6,241 bases of DNA from an uncultured Armatimonadota bacterium (GTDB lineage Bacteria > Armatimonadota > UBA5829 > DTJY01), in contig CALNCU010000243.1 in NCBI GenBank assembly GCA_937875395.1, positions 1-6,241 of the forward strand, written 5' to 3'. How positions within the stretch are numbered: the first letter of the stretch is position 1; the number at the start of each line of letters is the position of its first letter. The position numbers and the translations under genes are program-made. The notes beneath the pieces are model-generated. The model ran no database searches and was not told the origin of the DNA. It worked only from the letters and a program-made list of their open reading frames with translations. This document shows, piece by piece, positions 1 to 5,653 of the stretch.

Positions 1-87
1 AAAGACGGTGTAGAGGAGTTCTCTACCCGTTTCAGAAAGCTGTACGAGATAGAGAAAACCCCAAACAGAACGGGGGGGCGCTTCTAA
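1..87 (+). CDS. possible C-terminal tail of a convergent gene (partial)
   Basis: Frame 1 of the plus strand is open from the window edge to a TAA at 85-87 and would give the last 28 residues of a protein, starting KDGVEEF and ending NRTGGRF. The codons are rich in purine first positions (GAG, GAC, AAA, AAG) and the peptide is charged and protein-like, as expected of a real C-terminus. It would converge on the pump operon with only 17 bases between the two stop codons. A 28-codon open stretch can easily arise by chance, and another plus frame is also open here, so the support is modest. The family is not recognisable from so short a piece. Confidence 0.42.
   Translation, partial: KDGVEEFSTRFRKLYEIEKTPNRTGGRF
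5..30 (-). terminator. bulged hairpin, possible terminator of the pump operon
   Basis: GTAGAG (10-15) pairs with CTCTAC (21-26) around a 5-base loop. The stem extends by ACGG (5-8) pairing with CCGT (27-30) past a single bulged T at 9, giving 10 base pairs. Read on the minus strand it is followed by CTTT, where the window ends, so the U-tract cannot be judged. It lies inside the possible convergent coding tail, which is common for terminators between converging genes but could also be coincidence. Confidence 0.3.
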
Positions 88-96
88 CGGCGCCCC
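75..96 (-). terminator. GC-rich hairpin just after the pump operon, weak terminator
   Basis: GGGGCGC (75-81) is a perfect 7-base inverted repeat of GCGCCCC (90-96) with an 8-base loop. The stem begins 8 bases past the TAA of the permease gene, the usual place for an intrinsic terminator. The tract downstream on the minus strand is only loosely U-rich (CCCGTTCTGTTT, then a GTTTT a little later), so termination may be weak or may depend on the second hairpin at 5-30. On the plus strand it spans the stop of the possible convergent gene and has no T-run after it. Confidence 0.42.
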
Positions 97-104
97 GCCG
101 CCGA

Positions 105-1319
105 TTATTCATACCTGAGCGCGTCTATGGGGCGCAGGGCGGAGGCCTTTCTTGCAGGATATATCCCAAAGAATATGCCCACTCCCGCTGCAAACCCGAA
201 GGCCAACAGCACGGAGGGTATGGATATTACCACCTGCCAGTCGGCGGCCTTTGCAAGAATCTGGGCGGCGCCTACTCCAAAGGCTACCCCAATAACTCCG
301 CCTATCATTGAGAGCACCATAGATTCTATGAGGAATTGAAGCAGAATATCCCGCCCGCGGGCGCCTACCGCCTTGCGGATTCCTATCTCCCTTGTGCGTT
401 CCGTTACAGAGACCAGCATAATGTTCATAATCCCAATTCCGCCAACCAGAAGAGAGACGGCGGCAATGCCGGAGAGGAGCATTGTAAACGTCTGGCTGGC
501 CTGGTTGGCAGTCTCCATAAACTCCGCCTGGTTTCTAATCATAAAATCCGGCTCTCCTTCGGGAGGCGTCCGGTGCCGCTTTGCAAGCAGATTGTTAATC
601 TCTGTTATAGCCGCATCCATATCCGCCATAGATTTGGCCTTTGTGCTGATGGAGCGAAGATAATCTACCCCAAAGACCCTTCTCTGCGCCGTGGTGATGG
701 GGATGAATATCATGTCGTCCTGATCCTGCCATCCGGTTGAACCCTTGGCGCGGGTGACGCCTATTATCTTAAAGTTTATCCCCCGCACGCGCACAATCTT
801 GCCCACCGGATCGTTCTGTCCAAAGAGGTTTTGCGCGGTGGTAGGCCCTATCACTCCCACGCGGCTCAAGGAGCGGATCTCTTTGTCTGTAAAGAACCGG
901 CCCTGCTGCATCTGGTAGTTTCGGATTTCAAGGTAATCCGGCGATGTGCCAAGGATGCCGGTATTGGTATTCATCCGCTTATACTTTACCTGGGCGGACA
1001 TTCTAAGTTCCGGGGCCACCAAAACAACGGATGGGCAGCTCTTTTTTATGGCAAGGGCATCATCATAAGTTAACGTCTGAATAGAGCCCATGCCCCCCTG
1101 AACCATGCCCCGCCGCGACTGCCCTGACATAACCGTGAGCACGTTGGTTCCCATCTGCTGGATGTTCTGGAGCATCTGCTGGCGTGCGCCTTGACCTATG
1201 GCTATCATGGCTATAACCGCAGCCACTCCTATAACAACGCCCAGCATTGTTAGTACGGAGCGTACCTTGTTTGCCATAAGTCCGTCCAGTGCAATTTTTA
1301 CGCTCTCTTGGAAATTCAT
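105..1319 (-). CDS. MacB/FtsX-type ABC transporter permease
   Basis: This is the 404-residue inner-membrane subunit of the tripartite pump. The layout is the MacB one. A cytoplasmic amphipathic N-terminus leads into TM1 (about 21-43), followed by a large periplasmic MacB_PCD domain (about 44-275). A C-terminal FtsX domain then carries TM2 (about 279-304), TM3 (325-352) and TM4 (366-388). Family hallmarks visible are the TM1 region NKVRSVLTMLGVVIGVA, the cytoplasmic loop ERTREIGIRKAVGA (307-320), which contacts the ATPase, and the end motif YPARKASALRPIDALRYE. In this family ATP hydrolysis drives a mechanotransmission movement that pushes periplasmic substrate through the adaptor and channel, rather than transport across the inner membrane. 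The ATG overlaps the stop of the ATPase gene (ATGA, 1316-1319) and has a strong GGGAGGA ribosome site six bases upstream. It is full length and intact. The substrate is not predictable. Confidence 0.93.
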   Translation of the reverse strand: MNFQESVKIALDGLMANKVRSVLTMLGVVIGVAAVIAMIAIGQGARQQMLQNIQQMGTNVLTVMSGQSRRGMVQGGMGSIQTLTYDDALAIKKSCPSVVLVAPELRMSAQVKYKRMNTNTGILGTSPDYLEIRNYQMQQGRFFTDKEIRSLSRVGVIGPTTAQNLFGQNDPVGKIVRVRGINFKIIGVTRAKGSTGWQDQDDMIFIPITTAQRRVFGVDYLRSISTKAKSMADMDAAITEINNLLAKRHRTPPEGEPDFMIRNQAEFMETANQASQTFTMLLSGIAAVSLLVGGIGIMNIMLVSVTERTREIGIRKAVGARGRDILLQFLIESMVLSMIGGVIGVAFGVGAAQILAKAADWQVVISIPSVLLAFGFAAGVGIFFGIYPARKASALRPIDALRYE

Positions 1320-2041
1320 TCTTCATCCTCCCGGGGGAGTGTGGCAAGCACATCTCGCGCATCTACCGGGTTCGCTACCTTTTCATCCGTTAGTATTCGC
1401 CCGTCTTTGAAGTGGATAATCCGTCCGGTATGCATGGCAACATCAAGCTCATGAGTGACTATGAGTATGGTCTTTCCGGCCCTGTTCAGCTCTTGGAAGA
1501 TAGCCAGTATCTCTTCGCCGGTTCTTGTATCAAGGTTTCCCGTGGGTTCGTCGCCCATAATTATGGGCGGATCGTTTACAAGCGAACGAGCAATAGCCAC
1601 CCTCTGCTGTTGGCCGCCGGAGAGTTCGTTCGGCTTATGGTTGGCCCGGTCTGCAAGCCCCACACGCTCAAGCGCCCACATTGCCCTGCTGTGCCTGTCC
1701 GGGATGTTGTTATACAGCATGGGAAGCTCCACCTGCCGGATTGCGGGCGTGCGGGGAAGCAGGTTGAATGATTGAAATACAAACCCTATTTTTTTGCTGC
1801 GCACGCCCGCAAGTTCATCATCAGAGAGGCTGCTTACGTCTATGCCGTCCAGATGGTATGCGCCAGAATCTGCGCTGTCCAGGCAGCCCACTATATTCAT
1901 AAAGGTGGATTTGCCGGAGCCGGACGGCCCCATAATTGCGGCAAACTCCCCCTGCGCTATGGAGAGGGTTACATGCCTTAGCGCGTGCACATAGTTCTCT
2001 CCAAGCTTATACGTCTTGTTTAAATCTTCTACAGCTATCAT
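1316..2041 (-). CDS. LolD/MacB-type ABC transporter ATP-binding protein
   Basis: This 241-residue cytoplasmic ATPase powers the adjacent permease. All nucleotide-binding motifs are present and intact: the aromatic A-loop Tyr11, Walker A GPSGSGKST (38-46), Q-loop Gln90 in FVFQSFNLLPR, signature LSGGQQQR (140-147), Walker B ending in Asp164-Glu165, D-loop NLD (169-171) and switch His197. The run DEPTGNLD is typical of the MacB/LolD/FtsE subgroup. I start it at ATG 2041, giving MIAVEDLNKTY, because the domain begins there and the ATG follows the adaptor stop by one base (TAG-T-ATG). An upstream ATG at 2086 would only add 15 residues (MECVGRAAAAEAQDS) that are the adaptor's Gly/Arg tail read in another frame. 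The ribosome site is weak (AGAGG, 11 bases upstream), so translation is probably coupled to the adaptor. In E. coli MacB this domain is fused to the permease; here it is separate. Confidence 0.94.
   Translation of the reverse strand: MIAVEDLNKTYKLGENYVHALRHVTLSIAQGEFAAIMGPSGSGKSTFMNIVGCLDSADSGAYHLDGIDVSSLSDDELAGVRSKKIGFVFQSFNLLPRTPAIRQVELPMLYNNIPDRHSRAMWALERVGLADRANHKPNELSGGQQQRVAIARSLVNDPPIIMGDEPTGNLDTRTGEEILAIFQELNRAGKTILIVTHELDVAMHTGRIIHFKDGRILTDEKVANPVDARDVLATLPREDEE
1326..1332 (-). promoter_or_regulatory. ribosome binding site of the permease gene
   Basis: GGGAGGA on the minus strand, six bases before the ATG at 1319, inside the last codons of the ATPase gene. It is the strongest Shine-Dalgarno match in the operon. 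With the ATGA stop/start overlap it suggests coupled but independently strong translation, and it supports the split ATPase and permease as genuine separate genes. Confidence 0.75.
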
Positions 2042-2042
2042 A

Positions 2043-3725
2043 CTATCTTGCGCCTCTGCCGCCGCCGCGCGGCCTACGCATTCCAAGCGGGCTACCCGCC
2101 TGGGCTTTTGGCATAGGGCCTATAACGGCTGTTACTACTAGTTCGCCTTCCCGCAGGCCGGCGGTTATCTCTACGGTTTCATCGCCCTCAAGGCCTGTTT
2201 TAACCGGGCGAACTACCTGTTTTCCGCCTTGAAGCACTGTGATAAAGTGCCTGCCGCTTCTTTCCTTTACGGCCTCTACAGGCACCAGAAGCACGTTGTC
2301 TCTCTTCTCTACAATAAAGTTGCATGTGGCGTTCATCCCGGGTTTCAGAGTTGGGCTGGCGTTTACCACCTGAACCTTTACCGGGATGGTGGTGACGTTC
2401 TGGTCTGTAACGGTCTGCGGGTCTATCTTGGTAACCTTGCCTGTAAACCGCTGTTCCGGGTACGCATCTATCTGGACATCAACAGTCTGCCCCAGCCGAA
2501 CCTGCGCAATATCCGTTTCGTCTACAGATGCAAGCACATACATCTTGCTTAGATCGCCTAACTGAACTATGCTTGTGCCCGCCCCGGTGCCCGCAAATGA
2601 AGATTTGCCGGATGTAACTATTGTGCCGGCTTCCACGTATTTTTGCAGAATAATTCCGTCACGGGGTGCGGTGACGGTGGTGTAGTTAAGCTGAATTCTG
2701 GCATTATCTACAGATGCCTTGTTGCGCACCACCTGCGCGCCGGCAGATTGTATATCCGCCGCTTTTATTGAAACCTGCCTTGAGTTTGCAAGCGCAGAAT
2801 CAAGGGATGCCTTTGCCTGCCGTAGCGCGGCTTTGGCGGCGGCAACATCCTGATTACGGATTTTATCTTGCACGGAGTTTGCCTTTGCGTTCTCAAAGGA
2901 GGCTTTGGCCTGATCCAGACGCGCCTGCGCGGCGCGTACCTGCGCATCGTAATCATCACCTGCTGTGCTCATTCTTGCTTTTGCCATATCCATGTCTGCT
3001 TTTGCTGTTTCATAATCAAGGGTTGCGGAATCTAGCGTGCTGGCCGGGATGAATCCTTTATCAAAAAGGTTCTTCTGCCTGTCGTAGTTGCGCTTTGCTT
3101 TATCCAGGGATGCCTTTGCCTGGTTGTAGGCAGCGCGAATCTGCGCCGTCCCCTGGGGGACTCCCGCAGATTTAAGCTGCCTAAGGGTCTCCTGGGCAGA
3201 CCGGTATCCCGCCTCTGCCTGTGCAATGGCGAACTTGGTTATGGATGGTTGCGCCTCTGCCTGCGCCTCTGCCTGCTGCAACCTAACCCTGGCGGCTTCA
3301 TAATTGCTTCTTGCCTGGCGGATTCCGGCGGCGCTCTGCTGAGATTCCAGCGCCATGCTCTCTCTTGCCTGGCCAACCTTTGCTCTTGCGGCAAGCAGGT
3401 CTGCCTCTGCCTGGCTTAATACCGTAAGCGTATCCGTAGGGTCTATCCGGGCTATAACCTGCCCCGTTTTTACTACAGAGCCAACATCCACGGAAAGAGT
3501 ATCTACCCTTCCTCCTGCGTTGGATTTTATATCTATTGTGGTTAACGGCTGAAGGATTCCGCTTGCGGAGACCGTGCTTACTATTCTTCCGCGTGCTGCC
3601 TTTTCTGTTTCTATGACAGGTTCGTTTGTGCGGGCGGAGCGAACCTTTCCCACAGCCGCCCAGACTACTATAATAGCCAGAACTACGGCGGCCAGTATTA
3701 GTTTACCTTTGCGTGTGTAAATCAC
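2043..3725 (-). CDS. MacA/HlyD-type periplasmic adaptor of the efflux pump
   Basis: A 560-residue membrane fusion protein linking the ABC permease to the TolC channel. Order of parts: a single membrane anchor (about 9-26); the first half of the lipoyl domain (about 46-98, with GRVDTLSVDVGSVVKTGQ); a very long Ala/Gln/Lys/Asp-rich alpha-helical hairpin (about 99-345); the second lipoyl half (348-372, TVTAPRDGIILQKYVEAG); a beta-barrel domain (about 390-475); and a membrane-proximal domain (about 476-537). The tail is rich in Gly, Arg and Pro (541-560). The hairpin tip is at about 216-232, with R216, L220 and G224 conserved but Pro227 where many TolC-docking adaptors have Ser. E. coli MacA has 371 residues, so the excess is mostly in the hairpin. 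It starts with GTG at 3725, two bases after the channel gene's TAA, with AAGAAGG ten bases upstream. RND-pump adaptors look similar, but the ABC neighbours favour MacA. Confidence 0.92.
   Translation of the reverse strand: MIYTRKGKLILAAVVLAIIVVWAAVGKVRSARTNEPVIETEKAARGRIVSTVSASGILQPLTTIDIKSNAGGRVDTLSVDVGSVVKTGQVIARIDPTDTLTVLSQAEADLLAARAKVGQARESMALESQQSAAGIRQARSNYEAARVRLQQAEAQAEAQPSITKFAIAQAEAGYRSAQETLRQLKSAGVPQGTAQIRAAYNQAKASLDKAKRNYDRQKNLFDKGFIPASTLDSATLDYETAKADMDMAKARMSTAGDDYDAQVRAAQARLDQAKASFENAKANSVQDKIRNQDVAAAKAALRQAKASLDSALANSRQVSIKAADIQSAGAQVVRNKASVDNARIQLNYTTVTAPRDGIILQKYVEAGTIVTSGKSSFAGTGAGTSIVQLGDLSKMYVLASVDETDIAQVRLGQTVDVQIDAYPEQRFTGKVTKIDPQTVTDQNVTTIPVKVQVVNASPTLKPGMNATCNFIVEKRDNVLLVPVEAVKERSGRHFITVLQGGKQVVRPVKTGLEGDETVEITAGLREGELVVTAVIGPMPKAQAGSPLGMRRPRGGGRGAR
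3250..3273 (-). repeat. two-copy 12-base tandem repeat in the adaptor gene
   Basis: The plus-strand unit TGCGCCTCTGCC occurs twice without a gap and a third copy begins and decays after it. It encodes the QAEAQAEA run (residues 152-159) in the first helix of the adaptor hairpin. It is in frame and a multiple of three, so slippage would lengthen or shorten the helix by four residues without breaking the gene. Confidence 0.7.
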
Positions 3726-3727
3726 TC

Positions 3728-5008
3728 TTAGTAACCCTTCTTTCCCATAGCCTTGTCCAGTTGCGCGCGGGCAATATAGCTGTTGTATAGAGACTGGGCG
3801 TTGTTTGCAAGCGCCTCAGAATAAGATGTCTGGGCCGTGGTTATCTCAAGGGGGATGGCTAATCCCTGCTGGTACTTGGCCTTTGCCACTTCCAGGTTCT
3901 TCTGCGCCAGCGTGACGTTTGACTTGCTGGCGGTGAGCTGCTCCAGGGAGCTTGTAAGGTTAAGGTATGACTGTTCCACATCTGTGGTTATATCTTTCTT
4001 CATCTGCTCCGTAAGGAGCTTTACGGAATCTACCTTTGCCTTGTTGCTGTCTACAGCCGCCTTTGCAGCTCCTCCGTCAAAAAGGTTCAGGGAGAGGCCT
4101 ATCCCTACCGACCACTGGTTGCTGTAGCTTGCTCCACCAAGCCCTATGCCGTAGCTTGCCCCTACCGTTGGGACGGGGAGGGTTTCTATCCGTGCCTGGG
4201 CAAGCGCGGCTTCCGCCGATTCTATCTGGGCGCTTGTTTTTGCAACTTCGGGCCTGTTTGCAAGCGCGGATTCAATACAGTTCTCCAGGGAAGGGGTGTT
4301 TGCAGAGGGTTCCTGCACGTCTTCAATTTTAAGTTCCGGGCCGTTTGGAAGCCCCATTGTGTTTCTGAGAGAGTTCCAGGCCATGCGTGCATTGTTATCT
4401 CTTTGAATCTTTGTAAGCCTGGCGTTTGCAAGCTGCACTTCAACGGGGAATACATCTACCTGCGCCGCATCGCCGGCATCTATTCTGGCTTTAATTAGTT
4501 TTAGCTGTTCTTCAGACTGGGTGACGGTTTGGAGGGCTATATCTGCAAGATGCTTGGCCTTAAGCGCGCCAAAGTATGCCTCCGTAACCTTAAGCGCTCT
4601 ATCCTGCTGTGCAAGATCAAGCTGCGTGGCCAGAACCTGCTCATTTGACTTGGCTTGCCGGATTGCTGTTTGCGTGCGGCCGCCGTCATAGAGCGTCTCT
4701 GTGATTTGCAGCGAGTGCTGAATTCCGTCATAGCTGCTGTTTGTATTCTGTCCGTTATTGTTATAATAAGAGCCTACGCTCAGTTTTGGCATATACCCGG
4801 CGCGGGCCTGGGTGGTATTTGCGCTTCCGCTCTTTATATCTTGTTTTGCAGAGAGCACGCTGCCGTGGTGGGCGAGCGCATAGCCTATGCAGTCACTTAG
4901 CGAGAGCGTCCGGTCGGAAGGGAGATTGGCTGCATCTGATGCAAAGAGCGGTGCAGCACAAACCAATGCAAACATTAATCCGGCAAGTAATCCTTTTTTT
5001 GAAACCAT
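3728..5008 (-). CDS. TolC-family outer membrane efflux channel
   Basis: A 426-residue exported protein forming the outer-membrane exit duct. A signal peptide is clear: VSKK, a hydrophobic core GLLAGLMFALVCAAPL, and a likely cleavage near LFASDA (about residue 24). Two homologous OEP repeats follow, about 36-220 and 238-424. Each holds long helices (for example 112-176 and 314-380) and a short barrel strand ending in the paired motif LYDGG (106-110) and LFDGG (309-313), the usual strand-to-helix turn of TolC. The sequence ends in the typical helix with AQLDKAMG. Length matches the family. The ATG has AAAGG nine bases upstream. Placing the channel gene first among the pump genes, two bases before the adaptor, indicates a dedicated channel rather than a shared housekeeping TolC. 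Confidence 0.93.
   Translation of the reverse strand: MVSKKGLLAGLMFALVCAAPLFASDAANLPSDRTLSLSDCIGYALAHHGSVLSAKQDIKSGSANTTQARAGYMPKLSVGSYYNNNGQNTNSSYDGIQHSLQITETLYDGGRTQTAIRQAKSNEQVLATQLDLAQQDRALKVTEAYFGALKAKHLADIALQTVTQSEEQLKLIKARIDAGDAAQVDVFPVEVQLANARLTKIQRDNNARMAWNSLRNTMGLPNGPELKIEDVQEPSANTPSLENCIESALANRPEVAKTSAQIESAEAALAQARIETLPVPTVGASYGIGLGGASYSNQWSVGIGLSLNLFDGGAAKAAVDSNKAKVDSVKLLTEQMKKDITTDVEQSYLNLTSSLEQLTASKSNVTLAQKNLEVAKAKYQQGLAIPLEITTAQTSYSEALANNAQSLYNSYIARAQLDKAMGKKGY
3736..3742 (-). promoter_or_regulatory. ribosome binding site of the adaptor gene
   Basis: AAGAAGG on the minus strand, ten bases before the GTG at 3725 and inside the last codons of the channel gene. It supports the unusual GTG start, since no in-frame ATG lies near and the membrane anchor begins within the first ten residues. 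Confidence 0.65.
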
Positions 5009-5017
5009 CTAACGTTA

Positions 5018-5022
5018 CCTTT
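5018..5022 (-). promoter_or_regulatory. ribosome binding site of the channel gene
   Basis: AAAGG on the minus strand, nine bases before the ATG at 5008. It lies in the 39-base gap after marR, where I see no terminator hairpin, so transcription should run on from marR into the pump genes. A perfect 8-base palindrome, TAACGTTA (5010-5017), sits between it and the ATG. Confidence 0.6.
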
Positions 5023-5047
5023 CAAGTATTGATGAGCTTAACACTAC

Positions 5048-5563
5048 TTAAGACGTTTTTGTGTTGCTATTGTTCGCAGGAAATGGCTTTTTGGAGATGC
5101 ATTCGCCTGCAAAGACATGTTGAATAACCTCTGCAGCCCGCCCCAGTACATAGAGGTCCTCCGGGCTGAGGGTTGCAAGCATCCGGGCGACGCCGGGTTG
5201 TATGGCCGCGCCTGATGCCTCCAGAACAGCGCTGCCTTGCGCCGTTAGATTGAGTACCGCCCTGCGCCGGTCGCATGTAGAATATTTGCGAAGCACAAGG
5301 TCTTTTTTTACAAGCCCATCTACAAGTTTGGATGCTGTTGGAAGCGTTATGCCTATATGTTCTGCAACGTCGGAAAGGCTTGCGCCTTCTCTTCTATGAA
5401 CAAAGGCAAGCACCCTGAACTGGGGCAGAGAGAGGTATGACGGCCGGTTGTTACGTATCTCTTTACGTATAACCTTCATCACAAGAGGAACAGCGTTTAC
5501 AAGCCTGTCTGCGCATTCATCTACGGAGAAAGGCTTAATAGATGCATTATCTAATAGTTTCAT
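5048..5563 (-). CDS. MarR-family transcriptional regulator
   Basis: A 171-residue dimeric winged-helix DNA-binding protein, slightly longer than the usual 140-150 because of a polar tail (about 155-171, ending NNSNTKTS). It has a dimerisation helix (about 15-38), then helices from LSLPQFRVLAFVHRREG (45-60), a helix-turn-helix SLSDVAEHIGITLPTASKLVDGL (62-84), and the wing RKYSTCDRRRAVLNLT (92-107) with the conserved Asp98-Arg99-Arg100. Such proteins usually repress their own operon and are released by a small ligand or by cysteine oxidation. There are three cysteines (16, 97, 155), and Cys97 lies in the wing next to the DRR motif. Being the first gene of the pump operon it is the obvious regulator. 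The only in-frame start before helix 1 is ATG 5563, which has no ribosome site and coincides with the predicted transcription start. Confidence 0.93.
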   Translation of the reverse strand: MKLLDNASIKPFSVDECADRLVNAVPLVMKVIRKEIRNNRPSYLSLPQFRVLAFVHRREGASLSDVAEHIGITLPTASKLVDGLVKKDLVLRKYSTCDRRRAVLNLTAQGSAVLEASGAAIQPGVARMLATLSPEDLYVLGRAAEVIQHVFAGECISKKPFPANNSNTKTS

Positions 5564-5569
5564 AAGCTA

Positions 5570-5598
5570 AGTATATTCGCACGGCAGGGCGTTGTCAA
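5570..5598 (-). promoter_or_regulatory. near-consensus sigma-70 promoter of the marR-pump operon
   Basis: On the minus strand the -35 box TTGACA (5598-5593) is a perfect consensus. The spacer is exactly 17 bases and the -10 box is TATACT (5575-5570), five of six matches. Counting from the -10 box, the expected start of transcription falls at 5563, which is the A of the marR ATG. The mRNA would therefore be leaderless, which agrees with the lack of any ribosome site before marR. So strong a promoter is best understood as one normally held down by a repressor. Confidence 0.85.
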
Positions 5599-5618
5599 CC
5601 GGTGCACATGTGCGGTTG
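5596..5618. promoter_or_regulatory. inverted repeat at the -35 box, candidate MarR operator
   Basis: CAACCG (5596-5601) and CGGTTG (5613-5618) form a perfect 6-base inverted repeat spaced by 11 bases. Inside it, slightly off-centre, is the perfect 10-base palindrome GCACATGTGC (5604-5613). A further GTTG-T-CAAC palindrome (5591-5599) covers the -35 box itself. Relative to the predicted start the large repeat spans -33 to -55 and overlaps the first half of TTGACA. Size and place suit a MarR dimer that blocks RNA polymerase; a centre near -44 would also suit an activator. Which of the palindromes is the true site cannot be told by eye. Confidence 0.55.
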
Positions 5619-5653
5619 CCCTTAATCCGCATATCATCTGTTTTATGGGATAC

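Noticed and set aside
336..740. Plus-strand open frame of 134 codons inside the permease gene
   Set aside because: It lies wholly antisense to a well-supported gene, has low-complexity composition and no recognisable motif or ribosome site.
1316..1332. Frameshift splitting a fused MacB into ATPase and permease
   Set aside because: The junction has a strong ribosome site and a clean ATGA overlap, and both proteins are full length. E. coli MacB joins the domains in the same order through a longer linker, but separate ATPase and permease genes are common in this superfamily.
1412..1771. Plus-strand open frame of 119 codons opposite the ATPase
   Set aside because: It is the antisense shadow of the conserved ABC motifs, with no family likeness of its own.
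2039..2086. Longer ATPase start at ATG 2086 (15 extra residues)
   Set aside because: The extra residues are the adaptor's Gly/Arg-coding tail read in another frame and show no family likeness. ATG 2041 begins exactly at the domain and one base after the adaptor stop.
5010..5017. TAACGTTA palindrome before the channel gene as a second operator
   Set aside because: Eight bases of symmetry is too little by itself, no promoter boxes lie beside it, and it falls between ribosome site and ATG.
4741..5127. Plus-strand open frame of 128 codons across the channel and regulator genes
   Set aside because: It crosses two real minus-strand genes and their spacer, and its product looks like random translation (Cys/Arg/Tyr-rich).
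5604..5613. GCACATGTGC as a terminator of the PHP gene
   Set aside because: The palindrome has no room for a loop and no T-run follows on the minus strand. Its place at the -35 box fits an operator better.
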